From: Lophius americanus
Taxonomy: Eukaryota > Chordata > Actinopteri > Lophiiformes > Lophiidae
Reading direction: 5' to 3'
Assembly (NCBI GenBank): GCA_037951165.1
Contig: JBBDHG010000028.1
Coordinates: 7,497,001 to 7,561,000, forward strand
DNA: 64,000 nt
Below the pieces are notes generated by a model. The model searched no databases and was not told where the DNA came from. It was given only the letters and a program-made list of their open reading frames with translations. Within the stretch, counting starts at the first letter, position 1. Each line of letters begins with the position of its first letter. This document shows positions 34,028 to 45,534 of the stretch, piece after piece. The position numbers were made by a program, and so were the translations under genes.

Positions 34028-34390
34028 GAGTTTCCAACCATGCCCACTCTCACATACGAATGTGTCAAGCCTTTGTGTTCCTTTCTCCCTCTGTGTCTGT
34101 CCTTTGATTGGTCATCATGCTCACCTGTGTTTCCCCTCCAGCTGTGTCTCATTGTCTAGTTACGTTTATGTATAAAGTCTGTCCTTACCTTCCCTTCTGT
34201 GCCTGTTCGTATTATGATGTTCCTCGTGTCGTCAAGTGTCCCAACCTTTCGCCAGTATTTCTGTTCCTGTTTTTTCCTTGTGCCCTTTTTGGTTAACAAT
34301 AAATATTTTTGTACCTGCTCTACCTTGTATGCGTCTGCATTTGGGTCCTAGCAGAAACCCCACAGACGTTCGTAACAAAATGTAGGTCTG
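34028..34390 (+). repeat. LTR-like or SINE-like dispersed repeat, copy 1
   Basis: GTGTTCCTTTCTCCCTCTGT, CACCTGTGTTTCCCCTCCAG, CTGTGTCTCATTGTCTAGTT, then an AACAATAAATATTTTTGTAC polyadenylation-like section and GCATTTGGGTCCTAG with CGTTCGTAACAAAA at the end. A copy lies at 57365-57780 and another, reversed, at 44310-44720. A promoter- and polyA-bearing terminal repeat of a retroelement is one reading; no coding part accompanies it. Confidence 0.6.
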
Positions 34391-34394
34391 ATCC

Positions 34395-34570
34395 AAATTC
34401 GTCATGCTTCTGTAATTTTAATATTTACCACAGAGTCCATCAGCCTCCACAATCCTTGACCCTTCATTTGCATATTGATAAGGAGTCCAATAGGGCAGAG
34501 AGGTTTGGAATAAATACTGCAATTCATCAGCATATGCTTATTTAGAGTTGAAATTAGCATTGACTTTTTG
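34395..34570. promoter_or_regulatory. Candidate enhancer-like block
   Basis: CCCTTCATTTGCATATTGAT contains an octamer-type ATTTGCAT, followed by TGATAAG (GATA type) and CAGCATATGCTTATTTAG. Unique, non-coding, no transposon match. Assigned from motif texture only. Confidence 0.25.
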
Positions 34571-34574
34571 GCCA

Positions 34575-35425
34575 CATGTGACGCAGCAGAAGTGCCTTTT
34601 TTGAATTTTATATTGGCCATGATAGGTCATGGTACCAAAGAAACCGGAAAACAGATTCATGTTTGGAAAAACAATGGAATTAAATCCCTATAGCATTGAG
34701 TTGCAGAGCAAGACGGAGGCAATTTCCTTGTCTGGAAGTTGTTGATGGCAGAGACACCAGCCAGGGATCTAATATCAGAATAATGGTAATTTGGTTAATT
34801 TGGTTAAGTATTAATTTAATCCTACAGCTTTTTAGTAAGGTTTTATTCCCTAAAGGGCTTGAGATTAGGACTTATTTTTTGTATAATCTTGACATTTCAG
34901 TCAATCTATTCAAACCATAAAAAATGTTCTTGGTCACTTTTGAAAAATGGCAGACGGAATGATTCAGAATGTAGCTCTGCAGAGAGTGTCTGTTCTGATG
35001 ATGTCACTTTCAGCAACACATCCAGGCAGGGAGTATGTTCTTATGTCATATTAATGTTGGATCCCGTCTGGGTCCAAGCCACAATAAAGGATTCTCATTC
35101 ATTTAAAGTTTGACAAGAGGTTGAAATTGCTTCAACACTGAAATCTCTAACCATTGTCTTTACCTTATAAAGCTGTGAGGCTCTGAGCTCCAACTGTCCT
35201 GAGGAAAGCATCAGAGGGAATCAGCTATGAGATCTTTATTGCAGACTTTATCCCTAAGGGAGCAAAATTAATTTTGTTGTGACTACAATGGAAAAAAGGG
35301 GTCTTGAGTCTTATACAATGGTCGGACGTCCGATTTACTTATCAGGGCCGTTGCAAGCCTCTACCAGAGTTTCCACTGGATTCTCCCTGCCCAGACATAG
35401 TTCACCATGTTTTTGGTCCCATCAC
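34575..35425. other. No recognisable gene; possible LINE-tail scrap
   Basis: At 35225-35285 TTTATCCCTAAGGGAGCAAA followed by TTTTGTTGTGACTAC resembles a reversed LINE 3' tail. The remainder is anonymous. Confidence 0.35.
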
Positions 35426-35426
35426 C

Positions 35427-36061
35427 AGGTGGGTTTACATGGGACACTTTTCTCCTTTTTGAATTGCAATGTCGGTCACCTGCTTACATGACTTGTGATC
35501 TTTGTGATCAGACCCGGTGTTTAAATCCATCGACCCATCTAATCGGAAACGCTTTCAGACATACGCAGACGATCCACACTCCTGTTCATAAGGTGCGGAT
35601 AATACATTGGTGAGTTGGGCGTCCACTGCCAACATCCGCCAAGAAGTATACAACAAAGAGGGCATGCACGGAATTGACTTTTCGCCCATTTAACCGTCCA
35701 AATATGTTAGTCTTTCAAACTTGCAATAAATAAATCACTCCCAATATACCGGTACTGTTTTGAAGTCGGAGTATTTAAAATGCGTTGCACCGCTGAAAAA
35801 CTTAGCGAAGCATTATGTCACGACGCTGGGCATGCGCAGATACAACTCCAAGAGAAAGCTTTCTGATACAGCGTTTACATGCAGCGACATGCATCGGAAA
35901 GGCTTTCCTAAAGGAGTTTGACTTCCTCCTTGCAAAGGAATGAAATCTAATTCAGAAAGGGTCTTCACATTCGGAAAGGGGTGTTTACATGCAGCATTTC
36001 TTTCCGACTAGACGTCTTTTCCGGATTTTATTGGAATTAGACTGTCCATGTAAACCCACCT
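35427..36061. mobile_element. MITE with terminal inverted repeats
   Basis: Left end AGGTGGGTTTACATGGGAC at 35427-35445 and right end GTCCATGTAAACCCACCT at 36044-36061 are inverted complements apart from one extra base. Sub-terminal motifs repeat inside: GCGTTTACATGCAGCGACAT (about 35872), GTGTTTACATGCAGCATTTC (about 35980), and GGAAAGG boxes. It is 635 bp long with no transposase, so it would depend on an enzyme in trans; superfamily unresolved (PIF/Harbinger-like is possible). Confidence 0.8.
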
Positions 36062-36269
36062 ACTCATGCTCAGACTCAAACCCAAATTGATGCACATGGA
36101 GAACAAAGGTTATCAACTGTTGTCTGATCCCACAGAAGAGCTACTTCAGCACCAATTGCTGAAATGATTAATGTTGGTTTTGATAGAGAAGTTTCAGAAC
36201 ATTCAGTGACACCACAGAGCTGTTTCAGCAGCGAAAAGGATATACAAAATATTAGACAGGTGTTTTCCA

Positions 36270-36835
36270 GACATAACTCAAAAAATATTCCATGGATCAA
36301 TATAGACTTTAGTGCAAGGAAGAACTGGATTGATTTTGGGAAATGTGGGTTATATTATGGCACACAAGCTTTATTTTCAAAAGTTTTTGAGCCATAATGT
36401 CTCCACCATTGAGCTGATTAAGTCCATATTTGGTTCATATGAATCATGCTTTTATACATTGTGTTTTTGCTCTCTAGCTTTTCAGACAGAATTTTGTAAC
36501 AATCAGCCCAATTTGGTCAAAGTTGCAAGGTGCATATACATTGACTCAAGGATATCTATCTTGTTAATATCCTATTTTACTCTAATAGTTCATATTTTAC
36601 TCACTAGGCAGAGCTTCTTTACAAAAAAAAACTTTTTGGGACATAAACCTTTGTTGCGATTTAGTCCAGATTTTGTGCATATGACACAAATGAAAAAGAT
36701 CTATCTCATGTATATATAATTTTACTGTAAAACTTCCCCTTTTTACTCACCTCGGGAAGCTTTTTTCCTCAAAAGGATTTGGGACTTTTTGGGTATATAC
36801 CCTTGTTTGATGACGAAGGCATAGGTCTAGTTGGG
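36270..36835 (-). repeat. Family A dispersed repeat, copy 8 (about three units)
   Basis: Reverse orientation: TTCCATGGATCAATATAGAC, GGAAGAACTGGATTGATTTT, AGTCCATATTTGGTTCATAT, CATATTTTACTCACTAGGCA (36595), TTTAGTCCAGATTTTGTGCA, TTTTTACTCACCTCGGGAAG (36740), ACTTTTTGGGTATATACCCT, GCATAGGTCTAG. Unit starts are about 135-147 bp apart. The conventional left-end AATCCCCC block is missing. Longest unit array of the family here. Confidence 0.85.
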
Positions 36836-36839
36836 TTTC

Positions 36840-37795
36840 ATCATTTTATTCACCATTGCTTACTTTTTCACTGAGCCAGTTGACTATATAGCTCATCTGG
36901 CCTGCATGGGAAACTTAAGGAGACCCCAGCATGAGCTGGAGAGGGTTGTTGGGGAGAGGGATGTCTGGAATACCCCTTATTAACCACGACCTGAGACCAG
37001 ATAAGCAGAATAAAATGAAATGGAACATCTGTCTTATCTTCATATCTTATTAAAACCAATTTTATGAGTCCTACCTTTTGATTCAAGGTAAACCTGGAAT
37101 ACAAAAGCATGATAGTATAAAGTTTAAATGAGCTTTCCTCCTCAACAATTAACTTTTGAATTCCACATACCCCACCAGCAATTAAATGTGTGAATATGGA
37201 GGGTTCTCAGATTTTATCCATTAGCAAACTAATTAAAACACTTTTCTTTAGTCTGACTAAATGTTCACTGTTGCTTTAAAATGCTGTATTAACATTCAAA
37301 TGCTCACGTACCTCACTTTCAAAGAAGTAACACTTGGTTTTCAAACCAAACAAAGAAGTTCTCTCTTCCAAACAGAAAGTCAAAGATGAAAGTTAGAAAT
37401 GATAACTAGGCTCCTGCAATAGTATTCAAGTAGAATCTAAATGTACCATTCAAATATCAACACGGAATCAGTCAAAAACAATGAAGTGATTGCACCCGGT
37501 AAATCTCTGAGTGGTTTAGAACACTAAAGGTGGTCCTTCAAGGCTGAATCAGAAACATTTGGACTTTAAAAAAAAAAAAAACTGATAAAGATCCAAGAGT
37601 GTGTTGTCAGTATTTAACCTCCAGTGAGGTGTCTGATACGCAGAGAGTTGTTAGAACAAAAGTTCTAGTTCATTCCAGCGACGGAGGTCATCCACGTCAT
37701 ACTGGAATGGCCATTTCTGAACATGTAAGGAGGTATATGCCACCACCTGTTAGTTACTTACAGAGCAGTCTTAACCCGTTCTACTCAAAAAGCCA
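36840..37795. other. No recognisable gene
   Basis: Anonymous sequence with an A-run at about 37568. Confidence 0.45.
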
Positions 37796-37799
37796 ATAA

Positions 37800-37970
37800 T
37801 CGGGCTTCGACTTTTACTAGAAAAGAGAATGAATTAAAGAACTCCACTTAATTCAATTGAATATTAACAACTTTAAATAATAAGTTAATTCTAATTTAGG
37901 CTTCTATGATAGGTAATTTCTTGAAATTCTTTAGCAATTTTGTTTTTACAGTGGACGATAATGCGTGAAG
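37800..37970. repeat. Relative of the 5200-5850 repeat block
   Basis: TTCTAATTTAGGCTTC, then TTTAGCAATTTTGTTTTTAC and AGTGGACGATAATG parallel the motifs at 5645-5720. Decayed. Confidence 0.3.
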
Positions 37971-37974
37971 CATA

Positions 37975-39240
37975 ATCACGGATTAAATCACAGATTTTTA
38001 AATTGTCTCAATATTTTTCAAAAACACTTTCTCCCCCCCACGGTTTTACCTTAGAAAACTTATAATTTAAGACAATAAAGAAATATTTATTATTGATGTA
38101 GGAATATCACATGAGCTCACAAATGCATCATTTTAAGACAAATATTTACAGGCTGCAAAACGAGAAATGTTGGTGATTTTAAAAGAAAAACTACTATTTT
38201 CAACTTAAAATTAACATTCAATAATACCTATTATTTTGAACAGTGTAATTTTTGAATATGTTTTCACCGTGAACAATACATTGATTTATGTCACAGCCAA
38301 TGAGTTTATATACTTGCTCCTACTGAACGTAAGACGTATTTACAGCCCAAAGAAAACATTTTGGCCCATTTCATTGTCTATCAAAAGAAACAGTGAAGAA
38401 TAACATGAAATTTGTTGTATTTCTATTAAATTTGATGTAGCAGTTAAGGGAAGTGCATTCATTCTGGGATGCTCGTATATGTATACGTTTTATCCTGATT
38501 ACGGACAGCTGCGCATCATCTGAGTGACGTCAGGAATTAAACACAGTGGCGTAAGCAGTGAAAAAGTCGTAGTTAAGTATTATGTCGTATAGAAGTAAAT
38601 ATGTTTGGCTGGTAGGATGAGCATCGAAATGCTCATTCGGTTCAAGCTGATAGTAAACAAGCTAAGAGCACTATTTTCCCAACATAAGTGGAGCAAGTCC
38701 GCTCACAATTGAAAACACATATGAAACATCAAAACGTGACCGTCAGTCGGTGAAAGGACCAACACAGTTACAGATGCGGAATGAACACTAAATGGCATGT
38801 TCAAACAAACAAACACATCAATACTAAACCAATCGCCAATTATTTTGATAATTTATTGACTGTTTTGAATCATCTTTAAGATTACAATTAGTAAATTAAT
38901 ATTAAACTAAATATCTCTGACATGTGAGCTGTTGAGAAGGACAAAATACAACATTTGAGATCGTACCTTGAGCTGTGGGAAATTGTGATCAACACTTTCT
39001 ACGTTTCTCTCAATTTTGAAAATCATTTTTAAATGCAGCTCTAAAAGCAATACATGTGATTTTGTTGTAAAGTGACAGATTTTTCACACAGTAGGAGGTC
39101 ATGATGACAAAACCCAACTATTAGATGTAGCCTAGGTCCAATTCTGAGCATATATTGGCAAAGGCAAGTGTGAATGTTCATGAACGCCCTCTGATATCAT
39201 GTTTTATGGGCTTCAATGTTTATAATCTGTGAGCACAGTT
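37975..39240. other. No recognisable gene
   Basis: AT-rich anonymous sequence. Confidence 0.45.
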
Positions 39241-39244
39241 TAGA

Positions 39245-39500
39245 AATCCATGCAAATCGTCTCGAGGAGATTTAGGATCCTCTATATATCAGATTTTACT
39301 CTAATAGTTCTTATTTTACTCACTAAGTGGAGCTCTTCACACAAAAAAAATTTTTTTTTTCAGACAAACCTTTGCATTCAATTTTCAGTAGTTCAATCTG
39401 GGGGTTGCTTGTACAACACATGGGATTGGTATTATTTTTTGGTGGGGGGAGAGTGGTATACCCTTATGTCACGGATGGCAGTGTAGGCCTAGTTAATTTC
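39245..39500 (-). repeat. Family A dispersed repeat, copy 9
   Basis: GTCTCGAGGAGATTTAGGAT, TAGTTCTTATTTTACTCACT, TAAGTGGAGCTCTTCAC, GGGGGTTGCTTGTACAACAC, and left border GTAGGCCTAG at 39483. One partial unit. Confidence 0.8.
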
Positions 39501-39509
39501 ACTTCTCAC

Positions 39510-39680
39510 TGGGAAAAGATTTTCATGACATCTGTGTGAGTCTTCTCCTGGTACTGAGGTCCTCCTATAGTCCAAAAACATGCAATAAAGGTGGGTTTCG
39601 AGACCCTATTGCCTGTAAGTGTATATGAAAGCATGAGCCCTGTGACTATCTGGCACGCCTCAGATGGTGTTAAATACCTG
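39510..39680 (+). mobile_element. Degenerate SINE-like repeat piece
   Basis: TGTGTGAGTCTTCTCCTGGT, ACTGAGGTCCTCCTATAGTC, CAAAAACATGC and AGCCCTGTGACTATCTGGC follow the body of the repeat at 10730 with many changes. Confidence 0.45.
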
Positions 39681-39684
39681 AAAC

Positions 39685-40540
39685 TACACCAGTATGTTGG
39701 AACTGAGAAGGCCTCTTGAGTTTGAGATGTAACATTTTCAACTGTAAAAAGAAGATAAGTCACTTCTGACGGAACCTTCAAGGATTACCATGAACGACAC
39801 TCTACATTAACATTAAAAGGGAAACGCCTTTGACATGTTTATACCGACTGACTTTTTGGTCCGGAAGATACTGAGTGCAGCAAGGCAGCTCCAACCCACT
39901 AAGCACAGATTACTTTAAGGCACTGACATAAACATTCTGCTGCACTTCCAAGGGCGTCTCCAGCCGCCTCTAAGCTTGATGCAAAGAGACAGTGACACTT
40001 TGAGGAAGCCAGCAGGAACCCCTGCCGAGCTTTGAATAAACAAGCTCTTCTTGCTCAGAGCTTCATGTGGGGGACTATGTCACAAGCACACTCAACGTGA
40101 GGATTTTTTCAAGTTAGGTACATCTGTTGGAGAAATAATGACAAGTCAGGATGGGGCTTGGTGAGTGTTGGGATTAAAAGTTATCACACCTTTACATTTC
40201 TCTCTCCATAATGGAAGATCATGAAGACGTGTCGGGTTTTCTGACCGTACTGCAAAGTAGAGGCAATAAAATATGAACACAGCAAAGAGCTTTGGTGCTA
40301 AGGTGATATCTATTGATCTAAATCTACAATAAAATTGCAGGAATCAGTTTGATTTTATCCTTTATTAAATCCCCCTGGGATATTATGGAATCATCATCAC
40401 CGGCACCACAGATCCTTTGTGTTGATGAGATAACTCAGCTGTACACTGCTCCTCAGGGTTGTGTTGAATGCAGAGAATCAAATTCATTAAATTGTACAAC
40501 ATTTTTGATTTATGTAGCAAATAAAGGCTGCTTCTACTAA
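39685..40540. other. No recognisable gene; one unusual unique block
   Basis: 39850-40100 has balanced composition and no repeat match (for example GACATAAACATTCTGCTGCA). It may be conserved non-coding sequence, but I have no positive evidence. Confidence 0.3.
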
Positions 40541-40544
40541 GAAC

Positions 40545-40860
40545 TATTTCACGGATCATTTTCAAAATTCAGAACTCCATAGACTACTGCTGGCTTGATT
40601 TAGGGGAAGGTCAGTTGTATATTTCAAACACTATGGGGGAGGTTTATCTCCCCCCAAAATTTTTTTCTCAACAGAACCCAATTCAGTTCATATTTGGTGC
40701 TTATGAATTGACTCGGCGAGCTCTATCTTATGCATATCATATTTTATTCCAGGAGGTCATATTTTCATAACAAGGTGGAGCTTTTCTACAAAAGAAGTGC
40801 CTTTCATACATAAATTCGGTCTATTTGGTTCATACAGTATAAAATACCATGGATGTAACT
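40545..40860 (-). repeat. Family A dispersed repeat, copy 10
   Basis: TTCACGGATCATTTTCAAAA, CACTATGGGGGAGGTTTATC, GTTCATATTTGGTGCTTATG followed by AATTGACTCGGCGAGC, TAACAAGGTGGAGCTTTTC. Left end missing. Confidence 0.75.
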
Positions 40861-40864
40861 TTCC

Positions 40865-41685
40865 TTTAAATTTAGGAGCTCATCAGTAGCATTTCTTGTG
40901 CTTGCGCATCCGCTGGTTCATTCACACGACAGCAGTAGTGCTAGTGAAGTCAGGTGTTAATCTGGTGTTAAGAAGACAGAAGGTAGGAGTACCTATATAG
41001 TCATTGGTTTTTTCCATGGTACATGTCTATATAGTAAACTGACATGAAGCAACTGAAGAACCTATGTAAAAAAAAAAAAACTCTGATTGTGCAGCGGCTT
41101 AATCCCCTTGTTTTATTTATCCATCTGCCTGGACATATATTTATGGTTTGTGCCAATATTGCTAATATTATTTCTTATAAATACATGCACTATGATCTTC
41201 GAGCAGAGAGTTTTTTTTGTCTATTCGTGTGTGGACAGACAAAAAAAACCCTCTAAAAGAGGCACCAGTCCTCTTTTAGAGGACTGGTGCAAACCAAGTA
41301 TCAGGTGTTTGGAACAGTGACAACATAAACACGCCTACGAGCGAGGAGGGCAAACATCCACTGTAAGACTACATCTTTATACATATTCAAGAATATTAAT
41401 AACTTCGGGTCGTAACGTTCAATTAACAGTTTCTGCAAACACTGCTAAAACATCTGCAAACTAACTCATCTGCTTCTGTTTATTCTTCAGCATTATGTCT
41501 GTAAATTAATATATTTCATTAGGATATCAAGTCAATATTGCTTCAGTTTGTCAAAAACTAAATAAACCCAGGCATTTTATATTTTAGAGAAATTAAGAAA
41601 GGTTATCAATTGTTACTTACCAATGAAAACTATTAATTCTGTGAAACCGGCTTTTCGGATTTTTTTTGTTTTTGCAATCTCTTCA
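40865..41685. other. Anonymous; contains compound hairpin
   Basis: Two interlocking perfect inverted repeats: CCTCTAAAAGAGG with its complement (41250-41282, loop 7), and GCACCAGTCCT with its complement (41262-41290). They resemble the compound hairpins at 2481 and 59496. Flanks are AT-rich with no coding motif. Confidence 0.55.
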
Positions 41686-41689
41686 GTGA

Positions 41690-42760
41690 GTTCTGGGTCT
41701 ACCTCGGGGTCACTTCCCAGTTGGACATGCCTAAAAAACTCCGAGATGCATCTGAGGGAGGTGTCCTGTTGGCATCCTAGTTAGATGCCAGAACCACATC
41801 AATTGCTCCTTTCGTCACCACCACAGACCGATACAATGCCCGCATTACCGTTGATGCCACACCGAACCGCCTGTCCATCTCCCGGCCCATTTTCCCATCC
41901 CTCGAGAACGAGACACCAAGAAGCTTCAACTCCTTTGCATAGGGCAGAAACTCACCCCAACCAGATTAGGACAGTCCACTGATTCTCGACAGAGAAACAT
42001 GGCGTCAGATTTGAAGTAGCTAACTCTCATACTAGCCACTTCAAACTCAGTTAAAAACTGATCCATAGCACGCTGGAGGTCACAGACTGATGAAACCAAC
42101 AGGACCGCAACATCTGCAAACAGCAGAGATGTAATTCTAAGCTCCCCAAACTCGATACAGTCCTCAACTCGCCAGTGCCTTGAGATCCTGTCAAGGAATA
42201 TCAAGAACAGAATAAGAGTCCAACATTCACTGAAAACGTGTTTTACTTTCTGCCGAGCATATGGACACATCTCTTTCTTTGGTTAAATAGAGAACGGATG
42301 GACCGTAGTAATGGCCCCAGTATCCTGTACGCCCGCATTAACCCCCTACAGGACTCCCCCCGGGGGACACGGTCATAAGCCTGCTCCAAATCCAAGAAAC
42401 ACTTGTAGACTGGATGGGCAAATTACCATGACCCCGCAAGCAAGCCTGAAAGAGTAAAAAGTGGGTCTACTGTTCCAAGGCCCAGGACGGAATTTACATC
42501 GTTCTGAAACTGAGGTTCAACAATTGGTCAGAGTCTCATTTGCAGAACATTGGAGTAAACTTTCCTAGGAAGACTGAGGAATGTGATCCCCCCTATAATT
42601 GGAGTAAACCCTCCGTTCCCCCTTTTTAAAAAAAGTGGGACCACCTACCAAGTCTGCCACTCCACAGGCACTGTCCCTGTCTGCCACACCATATTTAATG
42701 GCAATGTCAACCATGACAACCCAACAATGTCTAAAGCCTTGAGAGAGTCTTGACTACCTC
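41690..42760 (-). mobile_element. LINE reverse transcriptase, frameshifted
   Basis: Minus strand from high to low: PLFKKGNRRVYSNYRGITFL with SLPRKVYSNVLQ (about 42640-42540), CFLDLEQAYDRVPRGESCRG (RT motif A, about 42395-42340), LRSIRSLFNQRKRCVHMLG, then the 42270-41926 frame with FLDRISRHWRVE, LRITSLLFADVAVLLVSSVC (catalytic box FADD changed to FADV), and VASMRVSYFKSDAMFLCRES. Then LGVSFSRDGKMGREMDRRFG and ASTVMRALYRSVVVTKGAI, a deletion, and a final piece resembling the HVQLGGDPG-type C-terminus. The motif B/GLRQG section is gone. Distinct from the RTE-like and L2 copies here. Inactive. Confidence 0.88.
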
Positions 42761-42764
42761 AGTG

Positions 42765-43960
42765 CCTCTACCTGAAAATGGATGAGCTTTCACCTGAGTT
42801 CTCTAACTCTGCCACCTCTGCAGAGGGTGTGGCTTCGTGGTTCGGAAGTCACACTTCTCTTCTTAAATATCTCCTTGTCTACTGTGACTTGTTGATCGTC
42901 TGTATGACCACTGACTTTCTAACCTTATGTAGACTGGGAACGTTTTTGGAGCTGAGCAGAGTGTCAAGCCGCCGTTGGGTCGCGCTCCAGCACTTCTAGT
43001 GGAATCACTCACAATATTTTAAACGGAAACGATCAGAAGCGGCGACTGTGGTGCAGTGACGCTACGCTATTAGTGGAATCAAGCCTTCAAAGGTAGTACA
43101 GTAGTTTTTCAAGTCAAAAAAGTTCAGCATTGATTTGGCCATTGTTTATACAGTATTCGGTTACACAAGCAAATTATAATGTTCTGTCAGCACCTACATA
43201 TGTCCTTTATGCTGACTTTAATGTATCCACAAAATGGAGGATGAAGTTTAGACAACAGAAATACTGACAGTTGAGAAGGTAGTGATGATGAATTTCAAAT
43301 ATAAAAGGAAAAATTAAGTTGGGCTCCAGAAAAATTAAATCAAATCTAGAATCCACTGGCTCCTAAAACCAAAGTATTTAGGAGCTAAGCAAATGTTTTG
43401 AATTCAAACTATATTGATGTCAGAGCACAATGTTAAATGTCTGCCTCAATTTTTTCCTACCCCTTTTTATTGCCTTTGTTTGCCATGTGTGCCAAATATA
43501 TTCTTTGCACAATATGTGCCACGTCCAATATACTGCAATCTTGTTACCATATAATCATGAATTGAGTTAAATGTAAAATCTTTCAATTTAATTTTTTTTT
43601 TAACTATGTACAATAAGTTGCTTCCTGCTTATTCAGGCTGTGTCTATATCTGTATCTCTCACTTCCACATTGATACAATCCTTGGCGTTCTTATGTTTTT
43701 TACTGTCACCTAGCTTCTTCAAATGTCCTTTTTTTATATGATATGAACCGGCTGTGTACTCCACTTTGAAATTTTCTGCCTGTATTGTGGTCGGTGGGGC
43801 ATGCTCCCCTGGAAGAAATGTTTTTACATTTTAAAGTTAAATGCTTTAATATGGTGCATCTAATCACCAACACATTGTTTGTATTGATATGAATAATGAC
43901 ATGACAAAAAGTCACACTCACAATGCATGATAAATTAAATTTAATGCAGTTCACAATGGT
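42765..43960. other. No recognisable gene
   Basis: Anonymous, ending in a short (AAT)n run at 43963-43979. Confidence 0.45.
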
Positions 43961-43979
43961 TAAATAATAATAATAATAG

Positions 43980-44300
43980 ACTGAAGTAGGGTATTGGTTC
44001 TAACCATCAAAAATGAAGCAAACTGGCTTATTTTTTAGAAAATTAAGAAATATTACAAAGTATGGATACCTGAAAACTCTACAGTAACAAAGTATTTATA
44101 CTTTGCTACTTTCTACCTCTAAATACGATTACATGTATAGTCATGCGCATTATTACTTATTATTACTTATTATTATTATTATTATTCTTTTACGCGCTGG
44201 TTAGTGGTCAATTCTTATACAGTTTATATTTTTCAGTAGTATTTTATATTCTTGTCTTTATTCAATTACTATAGAGTCTTGATACTGTATTGGATATTAA
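43980..44300. repeat. AT-rich stretch with (TTA)n microsatellite
   Basis: TTATTATTATTATTATTATT lies at about 44149-44188. TTTATACTTTGCTACTTTCT followed by ACCTCTAAATAC at 44094-44125 resembles a MITE end with TTTGTTACTTTCCACCTCTG. Confidence 0.5.
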
Positions 44301-44309
44301 TCAAAGTTA

Positions 44310-44720
44310 AACTTATCTTGTTATGACTTAAACCAACAGGAATATGGACCATAACTCAGGCAGGCAAATCTCGTGAAAAGGTCTATTGAAAATTGGTTCG
44401 GTTAACATTGATTTGTTCGTCGAGATAAGGCTAACAAATCCGGAAGCCTTACTAAGATCAGGTCCGGGACAGCCTGGGTCAAAATCTGAGATTACGACAA
44501 ACTGATGAGAAAACAGAATGGACCGCTGGTAAGGATGTAAATAGGGGAAAGTCAAAAACTGGCAGAGAAGGGACGGGGAAGACGGACTAAATACACTCTG
44601 GGTTATGAGAAATAGCTGAAGAAACCTAGACAATCAAGAGACACAGGAAGGACACAAAAGCAGAAATGACAGGGATGTGAGTGACCACGCAAAACAAAGC
44701 AGAAAATAATAATGTGAAAT
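44310..44720 (-). repeat. LTR-like or SINE-like dispersed repeat, copy 3
   Basis: On the minus strand: GTGTCCTTCCTGTGTCTCTT, GATTGTCTAGGTTTCTTCAG, AGTGTATTTAGTCCGTCTTC followed by CCCGTCCCTTCTCTGCC, then TTTGACCCAGGCTGTC, ending in GTTTAAGTCATAACAAG. The order of words follows the copy at 34028. Decayed. Confidence 0.45.
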
Positions 44721-44889
44721 AACAAGAAACATGACCGAATGGAGTTGGTTTGTGAAAATCTTATCTCTCCTCTCTGGTTTTGTAGTTTAATCGTAGCACC
44801 AGCTGATAGACATTTTTTAATACACAAATGTATGCAAAAAGACGCACATGACTGAAAAAAACAGATATTTGGCTCATACGATCCATGAG

Positions 44890-44970
44890 AGAATCTGATT
44901 AATGACATTCAGGCAAAGAAGTCCCCTCAGCCGTATGAAGTTGGGAATTGAACCAGCATGCCTCCTGGTG
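44890..44970 (-). mobile_element. SINE-like head with tRNA B-box
   Basis: The minus strand reads GCATGCTGGTTCAATTCCCA, a good B-box (GGTTCAATTCC), followed by ACGGCTGAGGGGACTTCTTT as in the body start of the 10730-type repeat. No complete tRNA fold. Confidence 0.4.
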
Positions 44971-44974
44971 CCTC

Positions 44975-45530
44975 CTAATTCAAAGCAACAGCAGGTTGTA
45001 GCTGCAGACTGTTAGTCTTGTTTCGTCATATAAAGACATACGAATAAACTCTCACCGTCACTTTTTCTTTATGTCTGCAATAAACCAAGCTAGTTTTTCT
45101 TGCAGACTAAGGTCCCAGTTGTCTAAAGGAGAAGTTTGATGACTGCTTGTAATAAAAATGAAGTGAAGACGGCTAATTTCCTCGCAGCCACACTGGTGCA
45201 AATACAGGAAGAAGACCTGCATCGTCTGTGAGTGTGTGTGTCATAAACAATCAGAGGTTTAACAGCACACGCTGCCATTAATGAGTTTAAGTGACAGGGT
45301 GGCTGCTCTATAAATGGAACCTGCCAGCATGTGCCAAGGAGCATCGTTGATCAACTTGTCAGACTGAAACCCCTGCTATGCCACTGCAAACTCTCCTCTG
45401 TCAGTGCAATCCAATCATAATTACACCACCGCCATCATCCAGTGGAGATCTGAAGAGTCTTAGTGGTGATAGTGTTAAAATAAAGTCTGCCATAAAAATC
45501 AAAAATTTTATATATTGTGTAGAAAATACT
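44975..45530. other. Unassigned unique sequence
   Basis: 45140-45380 is non-repetitive and compositionally balanced (CGCTGCCATTAATGAGTTTA); conserved non-coding sequence is possible. No coding family. Confidence 0.3.
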
Positions 45531-45534
45531 AATA

